Shown here: piece after piece, positions 17,497 through 26,545 of the stretch | How the letters are laid out: each line of letters opens with the position of its first letter | Numbering within the stretch: the first letter of the stretch is position 1 | NCBI GenBank assembly: GCA_024762975.1 | Contig: JANTGJ010000012.1 | Coordinates: forward strand, 1-45,895 | Reading direction: 5' to 3' | DNA: 45,895 nt | From: Candidatus Krumholzibacteriia bacterium | GTDB lineage: Bacteria; Krumholzibacteriota; Krumholzibacteriia; LZORAL124-64-63 | The notes under the pieces: generated by a model | Databases searched by the model: none | The model's input: only the letters and a program-made list of their open reading frames with translations | Told to the model about the DNA's origin: nothing | Position numbers and translations under genes: made by a program

Positions 17497-19395
17497 GTGA
17501 CAGCCATGAAGACGACGATCACGATCATGACACTGCTGCTGTGGGCGGCCTGCACCCTGGTAGTCCCAGCCGGGGCCCAGGACGCGCGCGAAGATGCGAT
17601 TTGGGCCCGAACGGCGCTGGCGCCGATTGTGCTGGATGGTGTACTGGACGAACCGGGGTGGGCGGTCGCCGACTCCCAGATCATCGAGTACGGGATCGAC
17701 TCCGGGATGCCGGGCAGCGGATGGAAGACCGAGGCCGGTTGGCAGCCCATCGATCCGACCCACGCGACCATAAAATTCCTGGTGCATGGGAATCAACTCT
17801 ATATGGCAGCTATCGTCCAGGACGAGTCGATTGGCGGCAGTATCGAATTCAATCGCTTCGATGGGCTGCTGATGGGTATGAAGGACCACTCGGTGGAAGG
17901 CTATCCCAAGCCCCAGTCCGAGTACATGTACACCTGGTGGCACGACGAACTGACCGATCCGCAGCCTGAAGGAACCATGCCGGGCTTCATCGGCTCCTGG
18001 GCTGAACTGCCCCACGGCTCGCCGCGCACTCCGGAACAGATCGCGGCCTGGGATGCGGTCACGGTCGTTGATGGCACGACCAACAATGACGATGTGCCTG
18101 ACAATGGATACACGATCGAAATGCGTTTCGACCTGGATGTGATGGGCTACGATGTGACGCAGGTCGACGGTGACATTGTCGAGTGGAACATCTCGGTGTA
18201 CGACTGCGATTGGTATTGGCCGATCAGCGTCACCAGCTTCAGCGCGAACCGCGTCTGGTGGCAGGGCCCGTGGGGAAACACGTCCTGGTACAGCGAAGTG
18301 CGCATCCACGCGCGGCCCGATGTGACGACGGCCAGCGGCCCGGCACCGCAGATTGCTGCCGAACTGGTGGTTCCCTCGATCAACGAAGCGCCCGTCATCG
18401 ACGGCACGCTGGACGAGGGCGCCTGGAGTTCCCCGAATATCTACAGCTTCGACATCCGCTGGGGGGACGATGCGCTGCGCGAGTCCTATGATGGCATCGG
18501 CGCCTACCGGTCCGGCCAGTTCCAGGCGACAGTCAACGGCGGTGAAGCCTTCGTGCTCGATCCGGCCGATGCGACGGTGAAGGTCTTCCACGACGGCGAC
18601 ATGCTCTACATGGGCTTTGAAGCCCGCGATCAGGTGGTGCAGTACCACCCCAGCCTGGACCGTTGGGATGGGTTCATCGTGACGATGGAGGACCGTGCGA
18701 ATCTCGGCTCGGACAACACCCTTCTGGTCAAACGTCTCTCCTTCCAGGTCGACGCCGACGGCAGCGCCCTGCCTCAGGACGATCTTTTGAGTCTGGTGAC
18801 GACCAATGACGCGGAAGTCGCGGTTTCGCTGATGGCAGGAACCACTGTCGATACGCTCGGCCAGCAGTCGGACACAGGCTACACGGCAGAGATGGCGATT
18901 GATCTGAAAGCCCTCGGCTATCCGGCCGGACTGGGCGATGGCGCGATCTTCTTCGGTGTCGTCCACCTGGACGGCGACTCCTTCATTCCGACTTCCGATA
19001 GCTATGGCACCCGTACCTGGTGGTACCGGGAGTTCCCGGGCACCTGCTGCCCGGTTTGGGGCTACTTGCAGCCGGGGGCATCGGCGGTTGGCGGACCGAT
19101 CGTTGGGTTGAGTGAATACGGTCGCCTGTTGGGCTCGAGTTCGCCTTCGTCGCGCCCCTACATCCGTTTCGCGATGCCGGATCAGAATCTGGTGGCGTTG
19201 CAGGTCTACGATGTGCGCGGCCGCCTGATCGAGCGCCACTCGTTCGGATCCATGGACGAAGGAGAGAATCGTGTGCCCCTGTTCGCGGTGAAGCGCCCGG
19301 CAGCGGGCATCTACCTGTACCGCCTACAGCTGCTCGACCCGGTGACGGGAATCGAGCGGGCCGTGATGACCGGCAAGTCGGTCCTGGTGAGATAA
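17497..19395 (+). CDS. Secreted protein with two CBM9-like (DOMON-type) domains and a C-terminal FlgD/T9SS-like sorting domain
   Basis: Repeated unit: 'APIVLDGVLDEPGWAVAD...ATIKFLVHGNQLYMAAIVQDES' and 'APVIDGTLDEGAWSSPN...ATVKVFHDGDMLYMGFEARDQ'; C-term 'VALQVYDVRGRLIERHSFGSMDEGENRVPLFAVKRPAAGIYLYRLQ'. Likely start ATG 17497 or 17506 (MKTTITIM). Confidence 0.8.
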   Translation: MTAMKTTITIMTLLLWAACTLVVPAGAQDAREDAIWARTALAPIVLDGVLDEPGWAVADSQIIEYGIDSGMPGSGWKTEAGWQPIDPTHATIKFLVHGNQLYMAAIVQDESIGGSIEFNRFDGLLMGMKDHSVEGYPKPQSEYMYTWWHDELTDPQPEGTMPGFIGSWAELPHGSPRTPEQIAAWDAVTVVDGTTNNDDVPDNGYTIEMRFDLDVMGYDVTQVDGDIVEWNISVYDCDWYWPISVTSFSANRVWWQGPWGNTSWYSEVRIHARPDVTTASGPAPQIAAELVVPSINEAPVIDGTLDEGAWSSPNIYSFDIRWGDDALRESYDGIGAYRSGQFQATVNGGEAFVLDPADATVKVFHDGDMLYMGFEARDQVVQYHPSLDRWDGFIVTMEDRANLGSDNTLLVKRLSFQVDADGSALPQDDLLSLVTTNDAEVAVSLMAGTTVDTLGQQSDTGYTAEMAIDLKALGYPAGLGDGAIFFGVVHLDGDSFIPTSDSYGTRTWWYREFPGTCCPVWGYLQPGASAVGGPIVGLSEYGRLLGSSSPSSRPYIRFAMPDQNLVALQVYDVRGRLIERHSFGSMDEGENRVPLFAVKRPAAGIYLYRLQLLDPVTGIERAVMTGKSVLVR

Positions 19396-19484
19396 ATACG
19401 GATGAGGTTCGGGTGGGCTCCATCGATGAGCCCACCGCTGGGAACGAGGATTCCAGACCGGAGGCAAGGACCCTGGTACCGCAA

Positions 19485-22124
19485 ATGAGAAAACCGCTGG
19501 CCGCCTGGTCGCTCGGGTGCCTGCTGATCGCGTGCCTGCTACCGTGTTTCGCCTGGGCGGGGACGACCGGGACCATTGTCGGCCGCGTGACCGATTCGCT
19601 CGGGCTTCCGGTACCGGGAGCGACGGTCGAGGTTGTCGATACGCGATTCGCGGCCACGAGCGATATGAACGGCGGCTTCGTTCTCCTGAATATCCCCTCC
19701 GGTACATACGCGGTCCGCGCCGGCGCCGCAGGCTATCAGCCCTATTTGATGGAAGAAGTGATCGTTTCAGCGGACCGCAGCACGACGATCGAGCTGGAGA
19801 TCGGCGACCCTTCCCTGGAAGTCGAAGAGGTCGTCGTCGTCGCCAAGCGGTCGCCCGTGGACCTGAAGATCACCAGTTCGCAATCCACCCTGACGGCCGA
19901 GGAGATTGCGGATCTCCCGGTGCAAAGCCTGGAGGACGTCGTCAATCTGCAAGCCGGCGTGGTGGATGGACACTTTCGCGGCGGACGCAAGGGCGAGGTG
20001 CAGTACCAGGTGGACGGCGTGAGTGTGAACAACGCGTTCGACAACACGTCCAGCCTGTCGATCGACCGCTCGCTGCTGCAGGAAGTCCAGGTGATCAGTG
20101 GCACCTTCGATGCCGAGTATGGCCAGGCGATGAGCGGTGTGGTCAACGCCGTCCTCAAGCAGGGCAGCGAGGAACTGGAGGCGGACGCCGAGATCTATAC
20201 CGGTGGGTTCTTGTTTCCCGGTCGCCAGGAGGCCCGGCGTACGGACGACGATACTCCTCATCTGACCGGAACCCAGAGCTATCAGGTTTCGCTCGGCGGG
20301 CCGCTGGTGCTGCCTTCGACGCGTTTCCTTTTCAGTGGCCGCTACTACAGTTTCGATGACTACGTCTATGCCGAGCGTCGATATCTACCGACGGACCTGG
20401 CAGACTCGACCGGCAGCGTTGTCGGTACCGGCGATGGAGAAGAGTTCGCGCTCGGTTATTCGCGGGAATGGTCGGGAGTCGCAAAGCTGTCCAATAGTAC
20501 GTTCGAGAGCGCCCAGCTCAGCTATCAGATGATCTTCAACACCCGCGAAAGCCGGCCGAATTCCTACGCGTATCGCTACCTGCCCGATGGACTCTCAATC
20601 CAGCGCGCGATGTCGATCTCGCATGGGTTGGACTGGAGCCAGGTCCTCGGCGACGAGACGTTCCTGGATTTCAGCTTCCGCCACAACTACTACCGCTATC
20701 GTGACTACCTGTACGAGGATCCGTACGATTCGCGCTACGACGATCCGCTGCAGTTGAACAACACGGGTACCAACGGCGACTATTTCTTCCAGGGTGTCCA
20801 GACGAACCACTACCGGCAGACGACGAACACGATGATCTACAAGGGTTCGATCGTCAGTCAACTCAACCTCGAAAATCAGGTCAAGACGGGTTTCGAGGTC
20901 AGCTTGCCGCGCGTCGAGTTCGGCAACGATATGTATTTCACCTACGGCGAGGGACAGTTGGTGCGGCACATCAACGAGCCGCCCGATTACCCTGGTCCGC
21001 TGACACGGCATCCGGTCATGGGTGCGGCCTATGTGCAGAACCAATTCGAGAACGAGGACCTGATCGTGCGCCTGGGTGCCCGCATGGACTACTTCGATGC
21101 GCGCTCGACCGTTCCCGGCGATCTGGCCAATCCGGCGAACGCGATCGAGGGCGCCCCCGAATCGCTGCCGGTCGATACAACCGCCAAGACATCGGTTTCT
21201 CCGCGGCTGGGAGTTGCTTTTCCCGTGAACGAGAGTGCAGCGATCCACGTGGCCTACGGCCACTTCCGCCAGTTCCCCTCGGTCTCGACGATGTTCACCA
21301 ACTCGGACTACGATATTCTTGAGCGCCTGCAGGCCGGAACCGTTTCGTACGGTGTGATGGGCAACCCCGATCTGGCTCCCGAGACCACGGTTCAGTACGA
21401 GTTGGGCTACAAGCAGGCGATCAGCTCGGACCTGGGTTTCGAATTGACGGTCTATTACAAGGACATTCGCGATCTGCTGGGCGTCGAGTTCATCTCGACC
21501 TACACCGGCGCCGAGTATACGCGACTGACGAACGTGGACTTCGGCAGCGCCACGGGCGCGACCCTGGCGATCGATCACCGCGCGGTGGGCCCGTTCAGTG
21601 TGTCGCTGGATTACACTTGGCAGCAGGCCCTGGGCAATGCCAGTGACCCGAGCGAGACCGCGAACCGGGCGGCGGCGGGCGAGGACCCGCGTCCGCGCCT
21701 GGTGCCTTTCGAGTGGGATCAGCGGCACACCGTGAATCTCGCCACATCAATCTACCGCCCGGGCAACTATCGGGCCTCCGTGGTGGCCAAGGTTGCCAGC
21801 GGAATGCGCTACACACCCACGACCGAGAACGCCTTCGGATTCGGATCCTCCACGAACTCGGGCCGCAAGCCGGCGGCTTTCCTGGTCGACCTGCGTGCCG
21901 AAAAATTCTTCGGCGAGAGCGGACGCACCGGGCTCTTCCTGCGTGTGTTCAATCTTTTCGATACCCGGTACTTCAATGGCCCGGTCTACGCGACGACGGG
22001 CAGTCCGTACTACGCTCGCAATCCGAGCCCGGGCGAACTGGTCAGCCTGAATAATCCGACCCTGTTGTATTCGCCGCGGCGTGTCGAGTTCGGCATGCGC
22101 TGGGGATGGGGAGGGGGTTGGTGA
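19485..22124 (+). CDS. TonB-dependent receptor with N-terminal carboxypeptidase-regulatory-like domain
   Basis: GTIVGRVTDSLGLPVPGATVEVVDT...; plug domain ITSSQSTLTAEEIADLPVQSLEDVVNLQAGVVDGHFRGG...YQVDGVSVNN; C-terminal barrel ending FGMRWGWGGGW. ORF track starts at GTG 19413; ATG 19485 begins the signal peptide. Confidence 0.92.
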   Translation: MRKPLAAWSLGCLLIACLLPCFAWAGTTGTIVGRVTDSLGLPVPGATVEVVDTRFAATSDMNGGFVLLNIPSGTYAVRAGAAGYQPYLMEEVIVSADRSTTIELEIGDPSLEVEEVVVVAKRSPVDLKITSSQSTLTAEEIADLPVQSLEDVVNLQAGVVDGHFRGGRKGEVQYQVDGVSVNNAFDNTSSLSIDRSLLQEVQVISGTFDAEYGQAMSGVVNAVLKQGSEELEADAEIYTGGFLFPGRQEARRTDDDTPHLTGTQSYQVSLGGPLVLPSTRFLFSGRYYSFDDYVYAERRYLPTDLADSTGSVVGTGDGEEFALGYSREWSGVAKLSNSTFESAQLSYQMIFNTRESRPNSYAYRYLPDGLSIQRAMSISHGLDWSQVLGDETFLDFSFRHNYYRYRDYLYEDPYDSRYDDPLQLNNTGTNGDYFFQGVQTNHYRQTTNTMIYKGSIVSQLNLENQVKTGFEVSLPRVEFGNDMYFTYGEGQLVRHINEPPDYPGPLTRHPVMGAAYVQNQFENEDLIVRLGARMDYFDARSTVPGDLANPANAIEGAPESLPVDTTAKTSVSPRLGVAFPVNESAAIHVAYGHFRQFPSVSTMFTNSDYDILERLQAGTVSYGVMGNPDLAPETTVQYELGYKQAISSDLGFELTVYYKDIRDLLGVEFISTYTGAEYTRLTNVDFGSATGATLAIDHRAVGPFSVSLDYTWQQALGNASDPSETANRAAAGEDPRPRLVPFEWDQRHTVNLATSIYRPGNYRASVVAKVASGMRYTPTTENAFGFGSSTNSGRKPAAFLVDLRAEKFFGESGRTGLFLRVFNLFDTRYFNGPVYATTGSPYYARNPSPGELVSLNNPTLLYSPRRVEFGMRWGWGGGW

Positions 22125-25100
22125 TGGATCGGAATCACACCTGCACGAGGAGAGCCCGAAACGTGTCGAATTGCGAAAGGCCAACGAACCGGGGTCGAGG
22201 AATCACCTGGATCAGTCTGGGGTTGGTGGCCGCATTGATTCTGCCGGCTGCGGTGGCGATCGGCGATGTCATCACCCCGGTGCCCCAGGATCAGCGGGGT
22301 CGCGAGGATGCCGAGCGCGCGGGGCAGCACGATGCGAACAACATGCGAACCCTGTTCTGGAATTACGGAATGGTCGGCGACTATCCGCGCGATCCGGGGA
22401 ATGTCGATCTGAGTGTATTCCACTCCGTCGAGGTGCCCAAGGGCAGCGGCATGAACTACGGCGACGGGGTTACGCCCTTCGTGCTGGCCAAGATCACGCA
22501 GGTCGATGGGTCCGAGGCCTACATCATGGAGACGGGTTTCCGTGAGAGGCAGGGAACGAGTCCGTATTTCAATCGAGTCATGCGTTTTGAGCCACGTCCG
22601 GGCTATTTTCAGCCCGATCCGGCTCTGAATCCTGGCCGGTCGCCTGCGATGAGCAACGATCCCCGCACCTGGCCCGACTACTGGCCCGACCGCCTGGACG
22701 ATCCGAGCGATCCGGGCTGGAGTGGCTCGTGGAACGGCTACTTCGGCAAACAGATCGTGGCCGACCAGGAAAGCTACGTGGTCCTGGACGATGACTACTA
22801 CGATGCGTGGAATTTCTATCCGGACAGTCGCGACTCGACGCGCAACGGGTTGGGTTTGCGAATCGAGGTGCGCGGGTTCCAGTGGGCCAATCCGCAGGCC
22901 CGCAACGTGATCTTCTGGCACTATGATATCACCAACGAGGGTACGACCGACTACGACGACAATATCGTATTCGGTCTGTATATGGATTCGGGTGTGGGCG
23001 GTTCGGCTTTTTCATGCGATCAGATCTACGAATCGGACGACGACAACGCCTACTTCGCCCGTGAGTTCGATGGGCAGCCGATCAACCTGGTCTATACCTG
23101 GGACAATGGCGGGCACGGAAGAGACCTTTCCGGTTCCTGCTCGACCACCGGCTACCTCGGCTATGCGTACATGGAAACTCCGGGCAAGCCGACCGACGGC
23201 CTGGACAACGATGAGGACGGCATCGTTGATGAGCGACGCGATGGCGGCCCGGGCACTTTCCTGGTCGGGATGGACAACATCCGCGCCTACGTCGAGTCGA
23301 ATTACGACATGACCCGCTTCGAGTCGGTCTACGGTCCCCTGGAAGACATGCCTGCCTACCGCGCTGAACTGTGGTGGACAGGAGATGAGGACCTGGATTG
23401 GACGATCGATAACCACGACGTAGGTGCCGACGGTTTGGCCGATACCGGAGACGAGGGCGAGGGCGACGGCATTCCGACGGCGGGCGAGCCGAACTTCGAC
23501 GATACCGACCTGAATGAGTCCGACCAGATCGGCCTGACGGGTTTCAAGATGAATCGGATCCTGCCGGGCTATGGCAACCCGGATCAGACCACGGACAACA
23601 TCGTTTTCTTCACCGGAAACGAGAATTGGCCCGAAAAGCTGTACGAACAGTTCTCCGATCCTGATCCGAACGAGCGTTTCGACGAGCCACTGGCCAACAA
23701 CTACAACATCGGATTCCTCTTCGCCTCCGGACCGTTCCGCCTGGCCGCGGGCCAAACTGAACGATTCAGCCTGGCCTTGGCCTACGGTGCGGATCTGACC
23801 GAACTGGCCAATAACACGCGCACCGTCCAGCAGATCTACAACGCGAACTATCGCTTCGCGACCCCGCCGAAGACGCCGACACTGACCGCCGAGACGGGTG
23901 ACGGATTTGTCCAGTTGTCCTGGGACGACGTTGCCGAAAACGGCGCCGATCCCGTCACCGGCGAGTTCGATTTCGAGGGCTACCGAATCTACCGTTCGAC
24001 GGATCCGGATTTTCGGGATCCCCAGGTGATCACCACGGGGACAGGCAGCGGCCCCTTGGGCAACGGAAAGCCAATCGCTCAGTTTGATCTCAAGAACGGC
24101 GTCAGCGGCTTCTCGGATCTGAGCATCGAGGGTGTGTCCTACTACCTGGGTACCGACTCGGGGCTGACCCATACCTGGACCGACAACACCGTGACCAACG
24201 GACAGGCCTATTACTACGCGGTCACAGCCTATGATCGTGGATCCGAGGCCTTCAATTTCTACCCATCCGAGAACGCGATCACCCCTTCGAGGACAGCCCG
24301 CGGCGGGCTCGTGCTTCCATCGAATGTGGTCGAGGTCCGCCCGAACCCGAAGGTACAGGGTTTCGTCGCGGCGACGACCGATACGGCGGCCCACGTGTCG
24401 GGAGTCGGCAGCGGCTCGGTCGGGATTCAGGTCGTCAATTCGAGCCTGGTTCCGGACGACCACCTGTTCCGGTTGACGTTCGAAACCCCGTCGCCGGACA
24501 GCCTGCGTGCGCGGTCCTATGCGTTGACCGATGCGACGACGAACGAGATCCTGTTCGAAACGGGGTTGGATTTCCTGGGCGAAGGCATCGGACCGGTGGG
24601 CTCGGGTTTGTTGCCGGTCGTCCGCACGGCAACCGAGGTCCAGGTCGATCCCGAGACCACCGGATTCCTTTCCGGCAGTTTGACGGACGCGATTTTCCTG
24701 GTGAGTTACGAGTCGAGCGTCTTGCCCATCAACCGCCTGCGGCCCGGTTTCCCCGAGGACATTACGATCTTCTTCTCGGACGACGTCGAGTCCACTTCGA
24801 TCGCCTCGGGAATCCAATTTCCGACGCCGATGCCGGCCCGCTTCGAGATCATCATGCACACCGACGAAGGCGACGTCCCGCTGGATTTCCTGTTCCGCGA
24901 TCGCGCCGACTCGGGTGAGGATCCGGACGGCACGCTCAGCCGAACCGACGAACTGATTCGCATCGTGACCTATCTGCCAGAGAGTCCGGACGTGCCGCAG
25001 GGCACCTGGACGATTGCGTTGGCCCAAGAATCTGCGAATCCGCCGGCCGCCGGCGATGCCTGGCGACTGAGCTTGAAGCGACCTTTCGGATCCGACGATG

Positions 25101-25465
25101 TCTTCGAGTTCGCAACCCGTGGCGAGTACGTCGATCAGGACGCGGCTCGGGCCGGTTTCGAGCCCTACGTCGTGCCCAATCCCTACCTGGGATCGGCCAG
25201 CTTCGAGCCGGAGCGTTATGCGGTGTCCGGACGCGGCGAAAGGCGCATCGAGTTCCGCGGACTTCCAGCCAGCTGCGAGATTCGCATCTTCAATGTCCTG
25301 GGCGAACTGGTGCAGACTCTCCGCCACGATGGCGGAACTGATGGATTTGTGGCCTGGGATCTTAGGACGAAGGACCTGCTCGATGTCGCGCCGGGCCTGT
25401 ACATCTTCCATGTCGACGGCGGACCGGCGGGTAAGGCCACCGGCAAGTTCGCCATCGTGAAATGA
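22124..25465 (+). CDS. Large secreted protein with fibronectin type III-like domain and C-terminal FlgD/T9SS-like sorting domain
   Basis: Signal sequence ISLGLVAALILPAAVAIGD; FN3-like 'PKTPTLTAETGDGFVQLSWDDVAENGADPVTGEFDFEGYRIYRSTDPDF...YYYAVTAYDRG'; C-term 'PYVVPNPYLGSASF...CEIRIFNVLGELVQTLRHDGGTDGFVAWDLRTKDLLDVAPGLYIFHVDGG'. ATG 22124 overlaps the upstream stop (TGATG). Confidence 0.85.
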   Translation: MDRNHTCTRRARNVSNCERPTNRGRGITWISLGLVAALILPAAVAIGDVITPVPQDQRGREDAERAGQHDANNMRTLFWNYGMVGDYPRDPGNVDLSVFHSVEVPKGSGMNYGDGVTPFVLAKITQVDGSEAYIMETGFRERQGTSPYFNRVMRFEPRPGYFQPDPALNPGRSPAMSNDPRTWPDYWPDRLDDPSDPGWSGSWNGYFGKQIVADQESYVVLDDDYYDAWNFYPDSRDSTRNGLGLRIEVRGFQWANPQARNVIFWHYDITNEGTTDYDDNIVFGLYMDSGVGGSAFSCDQIYESDDDNAYFAREFDGQPINLVYTWDNGGHGRDLSGSCSTTGYLGYAYMETPGKPTDGLDNDEDGIVDERRDGGPGTFLVGMDNIRAYVESNYDMTRFESVYGPLEDMPAYRAELWWTGDEDLDWTIDNHDVGADGLADTGDEGEGDGIPTAGEPNFDDTDLNESDQIGLTGFKMNRILPGYGNPDQTTDNIVFFTGNENWPEKLYEQFSDPDPNERFDEPLANNYNIGFLFASGPFRLAAGQTERFSLALAYGADLTELANNTRTVQQIYNANYRFATPPKTPTLTAETGDGFVQLSWDDVAENGADPVTGEFDFEGYRIYRSTDPDFRDPQVITTGTGSGPLGNGKPIAQFDLKNGVSGFSDLSIEGVSYYLGTDSGLTHTWTDNTVTNGQAYYYAVTAYDRGSEAFNFYPSENAITPSRTARGGLVLPSNVVEVRPNPKVQGFVAATTDTAAHVSGVGSGSVGIQVVNSSLVPDDHLFRLTFETPSPDSLRARSYALTDATTNEILFETGLDFLGEGIGPVGSGLLPVVRTATEVQVDPETTGFLSGSLTDAIFLVSYESSVLPINRLRPGFPEDITIFFSDDVESTSIASGIQFPTPMPARFEIIMHTDEGDVPLDFLFRDRADSGEDPDGTLSRTDELIRIVTYLPESPDVPQGTWTIALAQESANPPAAGDAWRLSLKRPFGSDDVFEFATRGEYVDQDAARAGFEPYVVPNPYLGSASFEPERYAVSGRGERRIEFRGLPASCEIRIFNVLGELVQTLRHDGGTDGFVAWDLRTKDLLDVAPGLYIFHVDGGPAGKATGKFAIVK

Positions 25466-26499
25466 GGGGCGCGCCAATCAAGATGAATAAGACGGCACTG
25501 GCAGCACTGATCGTATTCGTACTTGGCTGGAGCGCCACGGAGGGGCTGGCCCAGAGTAAGGTCGGAACGACGATCGGCACCTTTCTGCGAATCGAGCCCA
25601 GCGCCCGGGGCGCCGCGGTCGGCAACGCAGGCTCGGCGATGACCGGGTCGATCGAATCGGCATACTACAATGTGGGAGCGGTGGGGCTGCTGGAAGCACC
25701 CGCGGTTCAGTACACCCACAGCATGTGGTTCGCCGATATCAGTTACGACTACGCGGCGTTTGCGGTTCCGGCCGGTGAATCGGGAAACGTGTTTTTCAGC
25801 GTGACGGCTCTCGGATCGGGCGACATCCAGGTGCGAACGGTCGAGCAACCGCTGGGCACGGGAGTGAACTACAGCGTAACGGATGTCGCACTGGGATTTG
25901 CCTACGGACGGAGGATCACCGAACGCTTCAGCGCCGGACTGCAGGCCAACTACATCACCGAGAAGATCTGGAACACGTCCAGCCAGACCATGACGCTGAA
26001 TCTGGGGACGGTCTATCGTCTGACCGGCAACGGCGCCACGATCGGCTTCAGCCTGTCGAATCTGGGCACGCGCGGAAAGTTCTCGGGCTCGGACCTGGGA
26101 ATTCAATTCGACGCCGATTCCGATTCCTACGGCGACAACAGTGCCTTGCCGGCCGAACAGTCCACGGACGAGTTTCCGCTGCCCGGTCTCTTTCGCCTGG
26201 GAGTGAGCATCCCGTATTCGTTGGGCGAGCAGAATCGGCTGCTGGTGTTGCTCGAGGGACTGCACCCGAACGACAACAGCGAAAGTATGAATGTTGGATT
26301 GGAATGGACCCTGCGCGAAATGTTTTCCCTCAGGGGAGGCTACCAGACGCTTTTCCAGGAGGAAACCGAGTTGGGGCTGACCGCTGGATTTGGTGTGGTT
26401 GGCGGACTCGGCGAGCGCAGTTACGAATTGAATTACGCCTGGGCGGCGCACGAGTCACTGGAATCGACCCATCGTCTGACGATGGTCATCGGGTTCTGA
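25462..26499 (+). CDS. PorV/PorQ family outer-membrane protein
   Basis: 'SKVGTTIGTFLRIEPSARGAAVGNAGSAMTGSIESAYYNVGAVGLLEAPAVQYTHSMWFADISYDYAAFAVPAG' is the PorV-type N-terminal signature; barrel-like C-term ending in F. Start 25462 (ATGA overlap) or 25483. Confidence 0.82.
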   Translation: MRGAPIKMNKTALAALIVFVLGWSATEGLAQSKVGTTIGTFLRIEPSARGAAVGNAGSAMTGSIESAYYNVGAVGLLEAPAVQYTHSMWFADISYDYAAFAVPAGESGNVFFSVTALGSGDIQVRTVEQPLGTGVNYSVTDVALGFAYGRRITERFSAGLQANYITEKIWNTSSQTMTLNLGTVYRLTGNGATIGFSLSNLGTRGKFSGSDLGIQFDADSDSYGDNSALPAEQSTDEFPLPGLFRLGVSIPYSLGEQNRLLVLLEGLHPNDNSESMNVGLEWTLREMFSLRGGYQTLFQEETELGLTAGFGVVGGLGERSYELNYAWAAHESLESTHRLTMVIGF

Positions 26500-26545
26500 G
26501 ACAATGGACCCGCGGAGAACGTGGAAGTCGGAGTGGAGAGATACG

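Noticed and set aside
17473-19239. 588-aa minus-strand ORF
   Set aside because: Antisense to the CBM9-like protein with signal peptide and domain repeats; composition typical of a shadow ORF.
20595-21728. 377-aa minus-strand ORF
   Set aside because: Shadow of the TonB-dependent receptor barrel.
23012-25477. 821-aa minus-strand ORF
   Set aside because: Antisense shadow of the clearly coding 22124..25465 gene; no recognisable motifs and repetitive H/R/Q/D composition typical of reverse frames in GC-rich DNA.
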